Assembly (NCBI GenBank): GCA_038501785.1
Contig: JBAMJR010000040.1
Location: 3,909,501-3,973,500 of the forward strand
From: Myoxocephalus aenaeus
Lineage: Eukaryota > Chordata > Actinopteri > Perciformes > Cottidae
DNA length: 64,000 bases
Reading direction: 5' to 3'
Positions 50,147 to 61,500 of the stretch are shown one piece after another. Numbering within the stretch: position 1 is the stretch's first letter; every line of letters begins with the position of its first letter. A model generated the notes under the pieces. It was not told where the DNA came from and ran no database searches. It was given only the letters and a program-made list of their open reading frames with translations. The position numbers and the translations under genes were made by a program.

Positions 50147-50154
50147 TATATATA
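50147..50154 (+). promoter_or_regulatory. TATA box of right GIMAP gene
   Basis: TATATATA lies 82 bp upstream of the ATG at 50237, with the same spacing to the ISRE as in the left copy. Confidence 0.75.
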
Positions 50155-50236
50155 GGGTCGTTCTACCAGAGCTGCAGGAGACACACTGAACCGTCTGAAC
50201 TTCAGCTGCAGGATCTTCTCTCTCTTTAACCCAAAC

Positions 50237-52296
50237 ATGGCCAGAAACTTTGGTAAGTCAGAACCTGTAATCTTGTTTTAAAGTATAGTTATTGTATGGT
50301 GATATCGCATTACTCACTGCTGAATCTAATTTCATGAGATGTTCCTCTGTACCTCCTATAAACTAATACGTTATTAATACGTTGTCTTTTTTTTAATCGT
50401 TTTCATATTTATCTCGTTTACTGTATATTGTGTGTGAAAAGTACAAAGAGCAAAGTGAAACCGGAGTCAAATTCCATGTATGTGTAAATTTACATGGCCA
50501 TTAAAGCTGATTCTGATTCTGATTACTGGGTAGAACTGCTAATACATGATCTAATTTTTCTGACTTTAGTAACAAGATTGTAACTTGATTACAAATTCTG
50601 GATTACTTCTTTTCCCTTAAAATCATGATTTGTTGATCCCTAGAAAGAAATAAAAAGAAAAAAAAGGTGCATAGTTGAGTCAGATGAATGTAGTTTTTGT
50701 TCTTAAGAATGTGAGTCTGAAGTTTGTTCTGTTTTTGTCATTGTACTGTTATTTGGGAGGGAGGTTAAGTTAGACCTTGTCTTTGATGTATTAAGTGATG
50801 TGACTGACATAAACTGTGTTATTATTATTTATTATAGTATTGTTAAAATCTTAGATTAAAGAAATGTGTCAGGTGGACAGGTTTCCACCTTGCAGTTCCA
50901 CTTTCAGCTGACAGAGGGGGTTTAAAAGCCCTGCTGTGGTGAACTGAACATTATATATGGAAGCCACATTAGATCATGGAGAGAAAGCCTGATGAGAACA
51001 TTGATTTGTCTCTAATGAAAGTCTGCAAGAAAAGTTGTAAATTGGAACCTCAACAAACTCCTTTGTTGGCTGTCAAAGCAGCAGAATGGATGCTTCTTTT
51101 CTTTCTATCTGTACAAGTTGCACTGAGTACAATGTGTGTACAACCTGATGTAGATTCTTATTCAGTGTCACTCATTCTTCTACACAGGAAGCAACAGAAA
51201 CAATGATGAGGAAATGAGGATAGTGATGGTGGGCAAGACTGGGATTGGGAAGAGTGCCACTGGAAACACCATTCTGGGACGACATTGCTTTGAATCAAAG
51301 TTCAGTGGGAAGTCGATGACTGTAGACTGTTCCAAGGGCAAAACTACGGTGGACGGGCAAATGGTTGCTGTTATCGACACTCCAGGCCTGTTTGACACCA
51401 GGTTTGGCGTAGATAAAACAACTAAAGATATGACCCAGTGCATCTCTTACGCTTCTCCTGGACCCCATGTGTTCCTGGTGGTCATCAGGCTGGGCAGATA
51501 CACTGAAGAGGAAAAGCAGACAGTGCAGAGAATTCAAGACATCTTTGGCCAGGCTGCAGACAGATACAGCATGGTCCTCTTTACTCATGGTGACCAGCTT
51601 GATGACTCTATTGAGGACTTCTTGGAGGATTGCTCAGAGCTGCAGGAACTTGTGGGCAGATGTAATGGCCAGTACCATGTCTTCAATAATAAGCTGAAGG
51701 ATCGCTCTCAGGTCACTGAGCTGCTCCAGAAGATCAGAAATGTAGCCCAGAAGAACGGAGGACGCCACTACACCAACGAGATGTTCCGAGAGGCAGAGAG
51801 GGTAGTTGAAGAGGAGAAACAACGCATCCTGAAAGAGAAAGAAGAGGAAATACGCAAAGAGAAAGAGGAAGTGGAGAGGAAACTACAGGAAAAATATGAA
51901 AAAGCGATGCAGAAAATGAATAAACAATTCCAAGCTGAGAGAGAGAGGGAGAGGAAAGAGAGACAGGAGGAAATGAAGAGGGAGAGGGAGTGTATGAATG
52001 AGGATAGAAAGAGGGAGAAGGAAGATAGAGAAGCAGAGAGAAAGAGAGATAGAGAGGAGAAAGATAGGGAGATGGCAAACATGAAGAATGAAATGAAAAA
52101 ACAGCATGAAAAAGAACTGAGTAAAGGAAGAGAACAGGTGCAGTCAAAGCATGAAACAAAGGCCAGAGAGGAAGCTGAGGAGTTTAATCCATTATATCCT
52201 CTGGTAGTAGCTGGTGAATTAGTAGTTAAGGGTGGAGGAGCAGTAGTTGCTGGAGTCAAAAATATAGGAACCTCAATTATGAAGTTGTTTCGCTAA
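50237..52296 (+). CDS. GIMAP-family (AIG1) GTPase, complete single-domain copy
   Basis: Exon 1 is 50237-50252 (MARNF plus one base) and exon 2 is 51188-52296 after a CACAG acceptor: 1,125 nt, 374 aa. The AIG1 GTPase domain (roughly residues 14-215) has P-loop GKTGIGKSATGN, G3 DTPGLFD, conserved box VIRLGRYTEEE and FTHGDQLDD. A coiled coil rich in Glu, Arg and Lys follows (about 200-325). The C-terminus NPLYPLVVAGELVVKGGG...SIMKLFR is weakly hydrophobic and might contact membrane, but no clear transmembrane helix is seen. It has its own ISRE, TATA box and two AATAAA signals. This is the unrearranged reference for the left block. The intron carries a ~145-bp LINE-tail insertion. GIMAPs number many in fish, so no specific ortholog name is given. 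Confidence 0.93.
50381..50524 (+). mobile_element. LINE 3'-end insertion in GIMAP intron
   Basis: About 145 bp absent from both left-block introns, ending in CTGATTCTGATTCTGATT. The hexamer tail is the same type as the LINE at 13549. It must post-date the segmental duplication or have been removed from the left copy by conversion. Confidence 0.68.
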
Positions 52297-52340
52297 ATAC
52301 AAAGGAAGCCTCCAGAAACTCCCACTCAGAGAATATATGA

Positions 52341-52346
52341 AATAAA
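52341..52346 (+). terminator. Poly(A) signal candidate, right GIMAP gene
   Basis: AATAAA lies 45 bp after the stop; a second conserved AATAAA is at 52646-52651. Confidence 0.6.
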
Positions 52347-54303
52347 AATGACTTCATCCACAGAACTATCTTAATTTTCCTTTTTTGATTATCTGAGTGA
52401 ATGATAATGAAACTAATTTAATTAATCTAAGTAGAGCTAGATACTATTGGATAGTCAGACATCATATTATACTCTCACATTGATATTTTTTATGATTTAT
52501 TTTTAATAAGGCCTAAAGTGGTATTCAGTGTGTGACATTTCAAAGTATTACATTTTAATCAACATTTTAATCAACAGCATAGTTTGTCATCAAAGCATTT
52601 TTTTCACAAATTATCTTACCCTGTACATGTTCATATACTAAACTGAATAAACATGTGATGTTAACACCAGAACCTTTTCCAGAGTCATAATTAACTGTTC
52701 AACCAAAAGTTCAAAGGTCTTCATCTCAAGTTTGACTCACTACTTTATATGAAACACTAGTTCTTTACACATATATGTTTGTGTGTTTTGAAATTACTTT
52801 TAAAATCACATTCTCTGTGTTCTGCGTTCATATAAGAACTAAAAAACAAAAGGGAGACATTTATATTCTATATGTTTAGACTCCTATTTTGCATTCATGT
52901 TACAATATAAGTCCTGGTATGAATCTGTCTTTTAATAAACCCCATAAACTGAAGCCTGACGCGTTGGAAGGGCAAAAACCATCTCTGCGGCTCAGTGGGA
53001 GCTCTAATCAAGCTTTTCTGAAGAAGTATACATGATGTATAATTAGGCTGCTCACACAGGATGTACGATATGCAAGTTTAAGACACTTCTGCATTGGCTT
53101 CTTGCTTTTCTTATTTTCTTCTGCACAGACTTAAAGAGGCGAAGTCCTGCCCCTTCCCGCTGATTACAATGCGACCTTATTTAGGAAAAAGTATGTACAG
53201 TAGTCAATTGCGAGAGTAAAATAATGATTTCATCCCCTTTGAATTGTGGCATGAAATTCACATGATGTTTGACAATAATGTAAAAAAAAACTGCATGTCA
53301 AGAAAGTTGCATTTTGTTGTAAAAATGTTGAAGAACAAGACTGTGAAAATAATTATTAGAATGACTACAAACACAAAAGTGAAGTAGGTCTGTGGTCCAT
53401 GTACGGAAAACCAAACTATGTCTGTTTTATCGTTTAATCGAAAAAACTAAAATACTGAAATAACATGTTTTTGACAAAAAAGCTTTTGAATTAAATGTGC
53501 ATCTACAAATAATCAATTATATTGGGCTATAAGATTGATTATTTTCTGTGCCTTCAGTTTGGATCATTTAGTGTATATTTGCTCAAAAGATTTGTAATTA
53601 TATATGACAAAGTGTTTATTCTTTGCTCAATGCAGTGTTATTCATGAATGTATTGTTCAAAACAAGATCAATTACATCAGACATGGTTCATATTTGTGGT
53701 TACTCTTATTAAAATGTGTTTGCTGTACACTACCAAAGTTTGAGCTTTCCCTTCGCTACTTTATTGACTTGAACGCAAAATATGTACCACATCAAAATCC
53801 ACTCTTAGGTGTTAAAGAGCGAGGGGTGTTGCACCCAAATGCTCTGCAGAAAAATTGTACATGTTAGAGGAAAAAAGAGAAGAGAAAAGGATATAATGGT
53901 TAGTTTGGAGACACCATAGTGCTCTCTAAGTATTTGTTTGTATCTTTCCTGTCTTCGGTGTATAAAGACTCATAAAGCCCCAACAGAAGTCCATTTGACT
54001 TTGTTAACTTTAATCAAAGGAGACGTGTCCTACTGTATAGAATCACAAGCACCTGCTACCTGGAAGGGGATCTGATCATTTAAACCTATGAAGGCCAACA
54101 CAGTGTACTCAGGCTAAATGTGACCTTTGACCTTCCGTGATGCTCGGTCAAATTAATTAAATGTAAAACAAAAGAGGAAACTAATATTGTATTTCAAGAT
54201 GATGACACCCGTGATGATGACACCCGTCACCCGTCAAAACATTCAATATCACTAAACTGCAATCTCAATTATGTTTCATGGGACAGTCTTCAACAGTTTT
54301 TAA

Positions 54304-55373
54304 TTCTTTTTGACGACCCTTCCATCATTCAGAGAATATCACACAATCCTATATGTTCATTTAGTTAATTTACCTTGGAATTAAGCTTTCATATGATTGA
54401 CTATAAAGTTCAGACCATTTACACTAATTGCTAAAGGAAATATTCAGAAATGCCACTCAAACAATATATCAGGAACACAAACATTATGTTTAAATTATTA
54501 TGAAAAAAATATAGGTCACATTTAGCCCTACAATAAATCACTAATTTCACGGCAGCATCAATGATGGCATGTCAAATATATTAGCTAACATTAAAACTGC
54601 AGAGGGGCTCATACAATACGTTGTTTTTATGATTTTAGTTTGGTTTTGATGACCTGTGACCTGTGACTGAATTGATCACTCCAGTTTGGCAGATAATCAA
54701 CAACCCCTTATCGTGGCATCAACCATGAACTGTAGCATTTGACAATTTTCTAAAAGTGTAACGACACAATATTGAACTAATTGTCAAGTATGTAAGTGCA
54801 TACATTGCATCATTAAAAAAAAAAAAAAAACTGGCATGGCCTTTAAGGTCAGCTGTGGATCTAGACACTGATTTATTCTGCTTTTGAACTCATTATGTGG
54901 CTCTGGCTGAATACTTCAACTCTAAAAATAAATAACTGAACAGATGCTCTTGTTGCCAGACGGCTGTGAAGCCACCTGGGGCACGAGTGTCTCTTTTATT
55001 TAAAAAATAACCATGGATGTAGCTGTATACGTGTCACCGCAAAACTGTCAAATTTAAAGATGACACTTTAATATCAGGAGGATGAACGCCTCATCTGTGA
55101 CTTGCTGTCGTTAAGACTCGTATGTGGCGCAACAGCGCCCCTCGGTGGTCATGAGGTGGTATTATCCTTCAACGCTTAAAAACTCACAAAACTATATATT
55201 AAGATGCCCTTCAGTCAAGACTGCAGATGGGACGTGTGTCGGTCTAAAAAGCTGAGAGGAGATTTAGTGGAGGTTTCAGAGGAAGAAGGCGAGTTGGGCG
55301 ACTTTGTGCAGGCGCAATATTAGCGGCGAAGAAGAAGAAGAAGAAGAAGAAGAAGAAGAAGAAAGAGCGGACG
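54304..55373. other. Interval between GIMAP block and xpc, no gene seen
   Basis: AT-rich non-coding sequence with a poly-A run near 54815-54830 and an (AAG)n array at 55328-55362 close to the xpc promoter. No coding frame is supported. Confidence 0.6.
55328..55362. repeat. (GAA)n microsatellite upstream of xpc
   Basis: About 11 GAA/AGA units, ending 12 bp before a CRE-like site and about 220 bp upstream of the xpc start codon. Confidence 0.95.
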
Positions 55374-55381
55374 TGACGTCA
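55374..55381. promoter_or_regulatory. CRE-like palindrome in the xpc promoter region
   Basis: TGACGTCA, the full cAMP-response/ATF palindrome, lies 199 bp upstream of the xpc ATG. Function is inferred from position only. Confidence 0.5.
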
Positions 55382-55579
55382 GAGTTCTGCCTCCAAAACA
55401 AACGGAGAGCTGTTTCTTGACTTATGAAAGCTGCAGGTGGAAATGTTGAATAACTGCTGTTTCCCTGCCCTTACGTAACGACATGTGGAGACCCAAGCGA
55501 CTTCCGCCCGTCTAGCTTTTACCCGAAAGACGCTCAGACCCAAAGAAAGAACCACGTTTGAGTAAGGAGAGAAAGGAGC

Positions 55580-58500
55580 ATGGCCAAGCGGAGAGGCTGT
55601 GCAGAGACAGAGGCCCGTACAAAGAAGCTGAAGCAAGTGCTGCAGGCAAAGAGCGGAGGAGCGAAGAAGAAAGATGCAGGTATGGAAAGCCAGGACCTAC
55701 GTGCTCATCCTCCCTGTTTGCTGCAAAGGATGTGGGAAGTTTGCATCCCCAAAAAATATTAATAGGAGAACCACATTTTGCATGGTACTTCGTCTGCGTG
55801 AAAATAACTAGAGGGAGCAGTTTGTTCATTCCCACTATATAGAGTCTATGTGCGTCTGTGGAACCCTGCAGCTTATGCATACACCACATTCATGATATAT
55901 GCATCCCGTTTCACGTGTTTATAAGGATATGAAGCACAGCTGATTGCAGACTGGAGCTATCACTGCGTGACGTTCTTGTTGATGTGTAGTCAGTGACACG
56001 TCAATGACATGTAACAGCAGATGTATAATAAACTGTGATTCTTTTCCATTCTCATCATAAAGTGGGATATAGGAAATTATGTCGTGACGTAAAAGATGTT
56101 TAATGCCATACATAAATAAATACGATACAATATAAATTGTGTTTATCTTTTGTAAGTGCTGTCAAAGTTATCTTCACGGGGAAAAAAAACTATTCATAGT
56201 GTTGGATGATTCCTATTTATGTCTGTTTTGTTATTGTTGCCACCAACAATACACTTTTCAAGCAGCCAGTGTGCAGGTGTGTGTACGGGTGATATGGATG
56301 GTTACTGGAGTGGATCCGTTAACCCAGATCCACATCTGTGCTCCACTTCATCAAAACACAAAGCTTGTTTTTTAAGCTAAGGGACCATTTCTGTCATTTG
56401 CATTATTACTCCAAATGTAGTAATTGTCAAGACGTCATATTAAACAATACAAAATACACAACAAATCAGAAAAATCTAAACTATAGAAGTAAATGAAAAT
56501 AAACGAACATCCTGTGTGTGTGTGTGTGCGTGTGCGTGTGCGTGTGCGCGTGTGAAACACATGCACCATACATAATGCAAATTGCGTGCTCTCAAATGTG
56601 CTCTTTGTTCTCTCATCATCATCATCATCATCATAGATACCTGGCTGTATTTACTATTTACAAATGAGGCTTTGGTTGAGATTACTGGTAGCTTGTGTTT
56701 CTTGCCTTTCATGTTTTATGACAAGCGATTCATAAACTGCAACCTTAATTCCCAGGAGCCTTTTCTCTTCCTGATGTGAGGACCTGACCACCACCTCCAT
56801 TGTATTGTTTTATTTCTATTGATACGTGTTTATTCCTATTTAGCTTTTATTCTATAACAATTTAAACTAATAATTTAAACACATTTCCTTTTCAAAGCCT
56901 TCTCACAATATAACATGCAATGCAGAGGTTGACAGAGCCAAGCTGGTCTATGATGGTGATCTTTTTTATATTGGTTGATCATACTTCAGTTCTGCATTGA
57001 TGTGGTTGAGATTCATTGATGCTAAATGTGACAGCTTTACACCACACAGATTCCAACTATATTAGGGGAGAAAAAGATAGAAGTAGAAGACTGAAACCCA
57101 AACCATACCACTTTAAACTACTCGGTCTTAATCATTACTCAAACCTTGCAGCGTAAAACTATTTCCTTCCGTCTGTTCTTCCAGGTGATGTCATCACAGA
57201 GGAAGACGAGGAGCTCAAGAGGAAGGTTAAACCCAAACCACGTGCCTCCACAAAACGAGCGTCGGGGAACACCTCTTCCACCACTTCTACAACGGCAACT
57301 GCTGTCAAAACCAGTAAATACTTCAAGTTGCCAGTGAAGGAGGAGTCTGACAGTGAAGAGGACTTTGACACGGGGACCTCAGCAGCACCTGCGGTTACCG
57401 TGAGCGCCAAGGAAACCAAGAAAGAAGAAGAAGAGGAGGAGGACAGTGAGGAAGACGAGGATGATTGGGAGGAAGTGGAAGGTAAGTGAGAGATCGGCGG
57501 AAAACAGCTCGTTGTGTGTGAGAATACGTTTTCATTTTATATTAAAAAAAGTGAGAAGAAAATATTGTGTAGCATGTTGGGAGGAAAGAAGGAAACGTAA
57601 GCAAGAAGATAATTGAGTGTGTCTGTGTTGACCAGAGCTTTCTGGGCCGCTGGGTCCAGTTGAACCACCAGAACCCGTCCTGCCCTCCCAGCCGGTTGAG
57701 ATAGAGATCGAGACTCCAGAAGTCAGGAAAAAGTAAGCAGACATTTTTGTAGTCGTGTAAAAAAAGTTAAAGGGGTTGTTTGAAAAAAAAAAAAAGATTG
57801 TTTAAGTATTCTGTTTGTGATCTGTTGTATGTCATATATATATATATATGACATGTATGTTTCAGTGAAATCGATCTCATCTTAAATACAGTTCCTTGTA
57901 GCATCAACAAACATCTTTAGTCTTTGAAAAGGAACAGTTCTTCTGACCTTAAAATTCAGCCCTTTAAGATTCCTTTTCTTCCTGTTCAGCCATAGAGCGC
58001 CTTCTGTTCTATGACCAGTTTTTGTATTGTCGAGAGCGCCTTAAGTCTCCGTGGACTAACTCCATGTGAGACTAATTGTCTTCATTTTCATCTTAACCCT
58101 GAATTGATCTATTTCAAACCCACTGACACTCTGCATCTTTGTGGGATTTTTAGGAAGCCATTGTAAATTTGTCCGATTACAATCTCAAAGTGTATGCATT
58201 TCAACAGCCATTGGGGTGCAAGTTTGTATATATTTATTACAGATTTGTGTGCGAGTATACACTATGGAGAAACATCTGTTTTACTCTAATGATCCTAATT
58301 TCCCATTGACCAGGCAGAAGAGGCAGGCCGAGCTTGAGACTTACATGAGGCGGATGGTGAACCGATTCAAGAAGGACGTGCTGATAGACACACACAAGGT
58401 GAAGACACCTATGCATTCTCCTTCCCGCTGTCTCCTTATTCTGTCCGATTTGAAGTCGCCACAGTGTGATTTTTGTGGTCATTGAAAACCTCAGATTGGT

Positions 58501-61500
58501 CTCTCAGGTCCACCTGCTGTGCCTGATAGCCAGTGGGATGTTCCGCGGCCGTCTGTGCAGTGAACCGGACTTGCTGGCCATCACTCTGTCGCTGCTGCCT
58601 AGCCACTTCAGCATGGTCGCCAAGGAACGCATCGACCAAAACTACCTCTCCGGACTGCTCAAATGGTGTGTGCTCTTCGAATATGACGCCTGAAGATACT
58701 TTTCATGTCTGACTGTGTAAAACAGTGCGACTCCAGAGTCATCAACGTCACCTTCATCAGTCACTATTATTACCTTGGTGTATTAACCCCTGTGTCTGTC
58801 TGTCTGTGTCTGTGTGTGTTTCTGTCTCTCTCTCTCTCTCTCTTCTCTTCTCTTCTCTTCCCTTTTCCCTTTTCAGGTTCAGATCAACGTTCACCCTCAA
58901 CCCCTGTCTTCCCTGTGAGGAGCGTCAGAACCCCCGCGCTCTGCTGGAGAGGCGGCTGGCCAGCCTGTCTGCCAGAAACCACCAGGAGATGACTAATGTT
59001 GGTGATTTGGAACAAGATTAGTCCAATTAAAGTTCAGTCTTTTGAGTGAACATTCAAAGGTGGAATAAATTGGTTGAATAATTATGTTCATGTGTGTTTC
59101 GTGTGTCCTGCAGCTGTTTCTGTTGGTCCTTAGGTCTCTGCAGTTTTTCTGCCGATTGGTTATTTCTTTGCAGCCGATTCCTTTCAAGCCCCCATCAGCC
59201 AAGGTACGTCAATACTGATGTCAATACAGCAACCACACTTAGCCAGTGGCTTCATTCAAATGTACGGAGAACTCTGTCTCAAGTCAAGTTTTCAGTATGA
59301 TGGCCGACAACTAAATACAGACGGGTGTTAAAATGAAAATATTTTTAAATCTGCACACTTAAATACTGACACATTTAGCATTACTTCTCCATGAAACAGG
59401 ATCTCGAGGGCAATTCAAACAGGTTAACCTTTAAAAGGTTAAGTCGAGTGCATCAATGAAATTGCTAAAACATGTCTATTGAAATGTAAGTCTTGGCAAT
59501 CATTAGATAGAACAAGATGATTTACTAATGTGTTTAGAATTTGATTTAGTTTTTAAAAAAAATACTGTATCATTTGAATAACGGATATATCAGAAAAAAA
59601 TATCAGATGCAATCATTCTTCTCCCTAGTTAACTTGCTGATAGTCCGTACCAGTGGTTCCCAACCGTTCCTGTCTGATGTACCACAACAGCAACGCCTTA
59701 CTGATGAACTTAAGTTCATTGGTAAATCATTTTTTGTCTTTATCATCGTTAACCATATATAATTGTTTGTGGTTACAGTAGTTATTTTTCATACTGCTGG
59801 AACTGTCAATGTTTAGGTCGTAATGGTCAAGTTTGCATTCATACCACTACCACCTGGAGGAAGTTAGCAGAAACTTGATGTTTCAATCATTTATTAACTA
59901 ACTTACTTTTATGATTCTCTTTCCTGTTTATCAATTACTTTTAGCTAACAGTTGCAAACTAGTTTTCATATAGTTTCACAATTGCAACCATATTGTTCAG
60001 ATGGTACAGCTGACTCCAGCTGACTCCAGCTGACTGGACACAATCTGTCCACGTGGCTCCTGGTACTCCTGGCCTGAGAGTCATTGGTCGATACTGTTCA
60101 GACGTGATGTCTGTTTAACTTCTGCGTAGTTTCATTTCTAAAATCCGTCAGTGTTAGGCCAAAAACACCCTCTATGTTATTCTACAAAATGTACACTTTT
60201 GCCTCTGCAGATGTCTGTTCATTACAGACTGATGACACGACATAGGCTGGTAATTAGTTTTTAGAGCCTTCTGCTCTCATACACATAATCTAAATATCTT
60301 TGTCCTTTCTGCAGGGCCAAGGGGCTAGAACATCTACCGGTGCCCCAGGGAAGAGCAACACAAGCCAGCAAAACTCCAAGACCGCCTCCCCCGAGCAGAA
60401 GGTCTCTCCTGGCACCAAGAGACCAGCTGGAGGGGGGAAGATCCCGGGAGGACGAGGGGGAAAGAAAGCAAAGACGAAAGAAATAAAGGAGGAGTGTGAC
60501 GAGGTAAAGGAGAAGACTAAAACATCGGGAGGGCAGAGGCCAAAGAACTCAAAACGTCGCAGCATCGCCTCTAAAGTCAGCTACAAGGAAGAAAGTGACA
60601 GCGGAGGGGAAAAGGAGGAGGAGGAGGAGGCGGGGGGGCGTAGTGAAGAGGAGGAATTTCAGGCGACCAGTGAGGAAGACAGTGAGGATTCAGAGGGAGG
60701 AGCTAAATCCACAAAGTGGAAGAAGGGGAAAGGAAAGAGCAAAGCCAACGCGACAAACTCAACAGTTCCAAAAGGAAGGACTGATGGAGGGGAAAAAACG
60801 ATCAAAGACGAGGAGGGCAAAGAGTGTGAGGAAGAGGATGAAGAAGAAGAAGGAACCACGCGCAACCAAACAAAGCGAAGGAGTGGGCGAAAGAATAAGG
60901 GGCCTGGAGCGGACGATTGGTTGGAGGTGTTTCTGGTGAAAACGTCATCCTGGGTTTGCGTCGACGTGGAGCACGGTGTCGGGATGCCTCACCTCTGCTC
61001 CCAGAATGCAACGCCGCCGATTACGTACGTGGTGTCGGTGGACGGAGACGGCTTTGTGAAGGACTTGGGAAGGAAGTACGACCCCACCTGGTTGACCTCT
61101 TCCAGGAAGAGGCGAGTGGATGAGGAGTGGTGGGAAGAGACGATTGGGTCGTTCCTTGGACCCGAGGACGAGAGGGACAAAAAGGAGGAGAAGGAGGTGA
61201 GCCGTTCAGACAGAGACAATGATTAATTTTATACACAAACAGCCTCCATCTTACTTTTCTCACAACTGGTTCAACACTCATTCATACTTATTGATACTAC
61301 CCATCTCTCTCTCTGTTTCCCCCCCAGCTCCAGAACAAACTGCTGAACAAACCGCTGCCCATCTCAATAACAGAGTATAAGAACCACCCGCTGTATGCCT
61401 TAAAGAGACACCTGCTGAAATATGAAGATATCTACCCATCAACAGCCACTGTACTGGGATACTGCCGGGGAGAGCCGGTGTATTCCAGGTCAGTGGCATT

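Larger units (their letters stand above)
49394..54303. repeat. Segmental duplication, right copy, GIMAP-containing part
   Basis: Partner of 38089-44550. It includes promoter, gene, 3'UTR and downstream flank. It lacks the internal tandem duplication seen on the left, and has a LINE-tail insertion in the GIMAP intron that the left copies lack. Confidence 0.92.

Noticed and set aside
60595..60939. Plus-strand frame rich in Arg and Lys inside xpc exon 8
   Set aside because: It is an out-of-frame reading of the low-complexity Lys/Glu region. The true frame joins flanking exons in phase and matches XPC.
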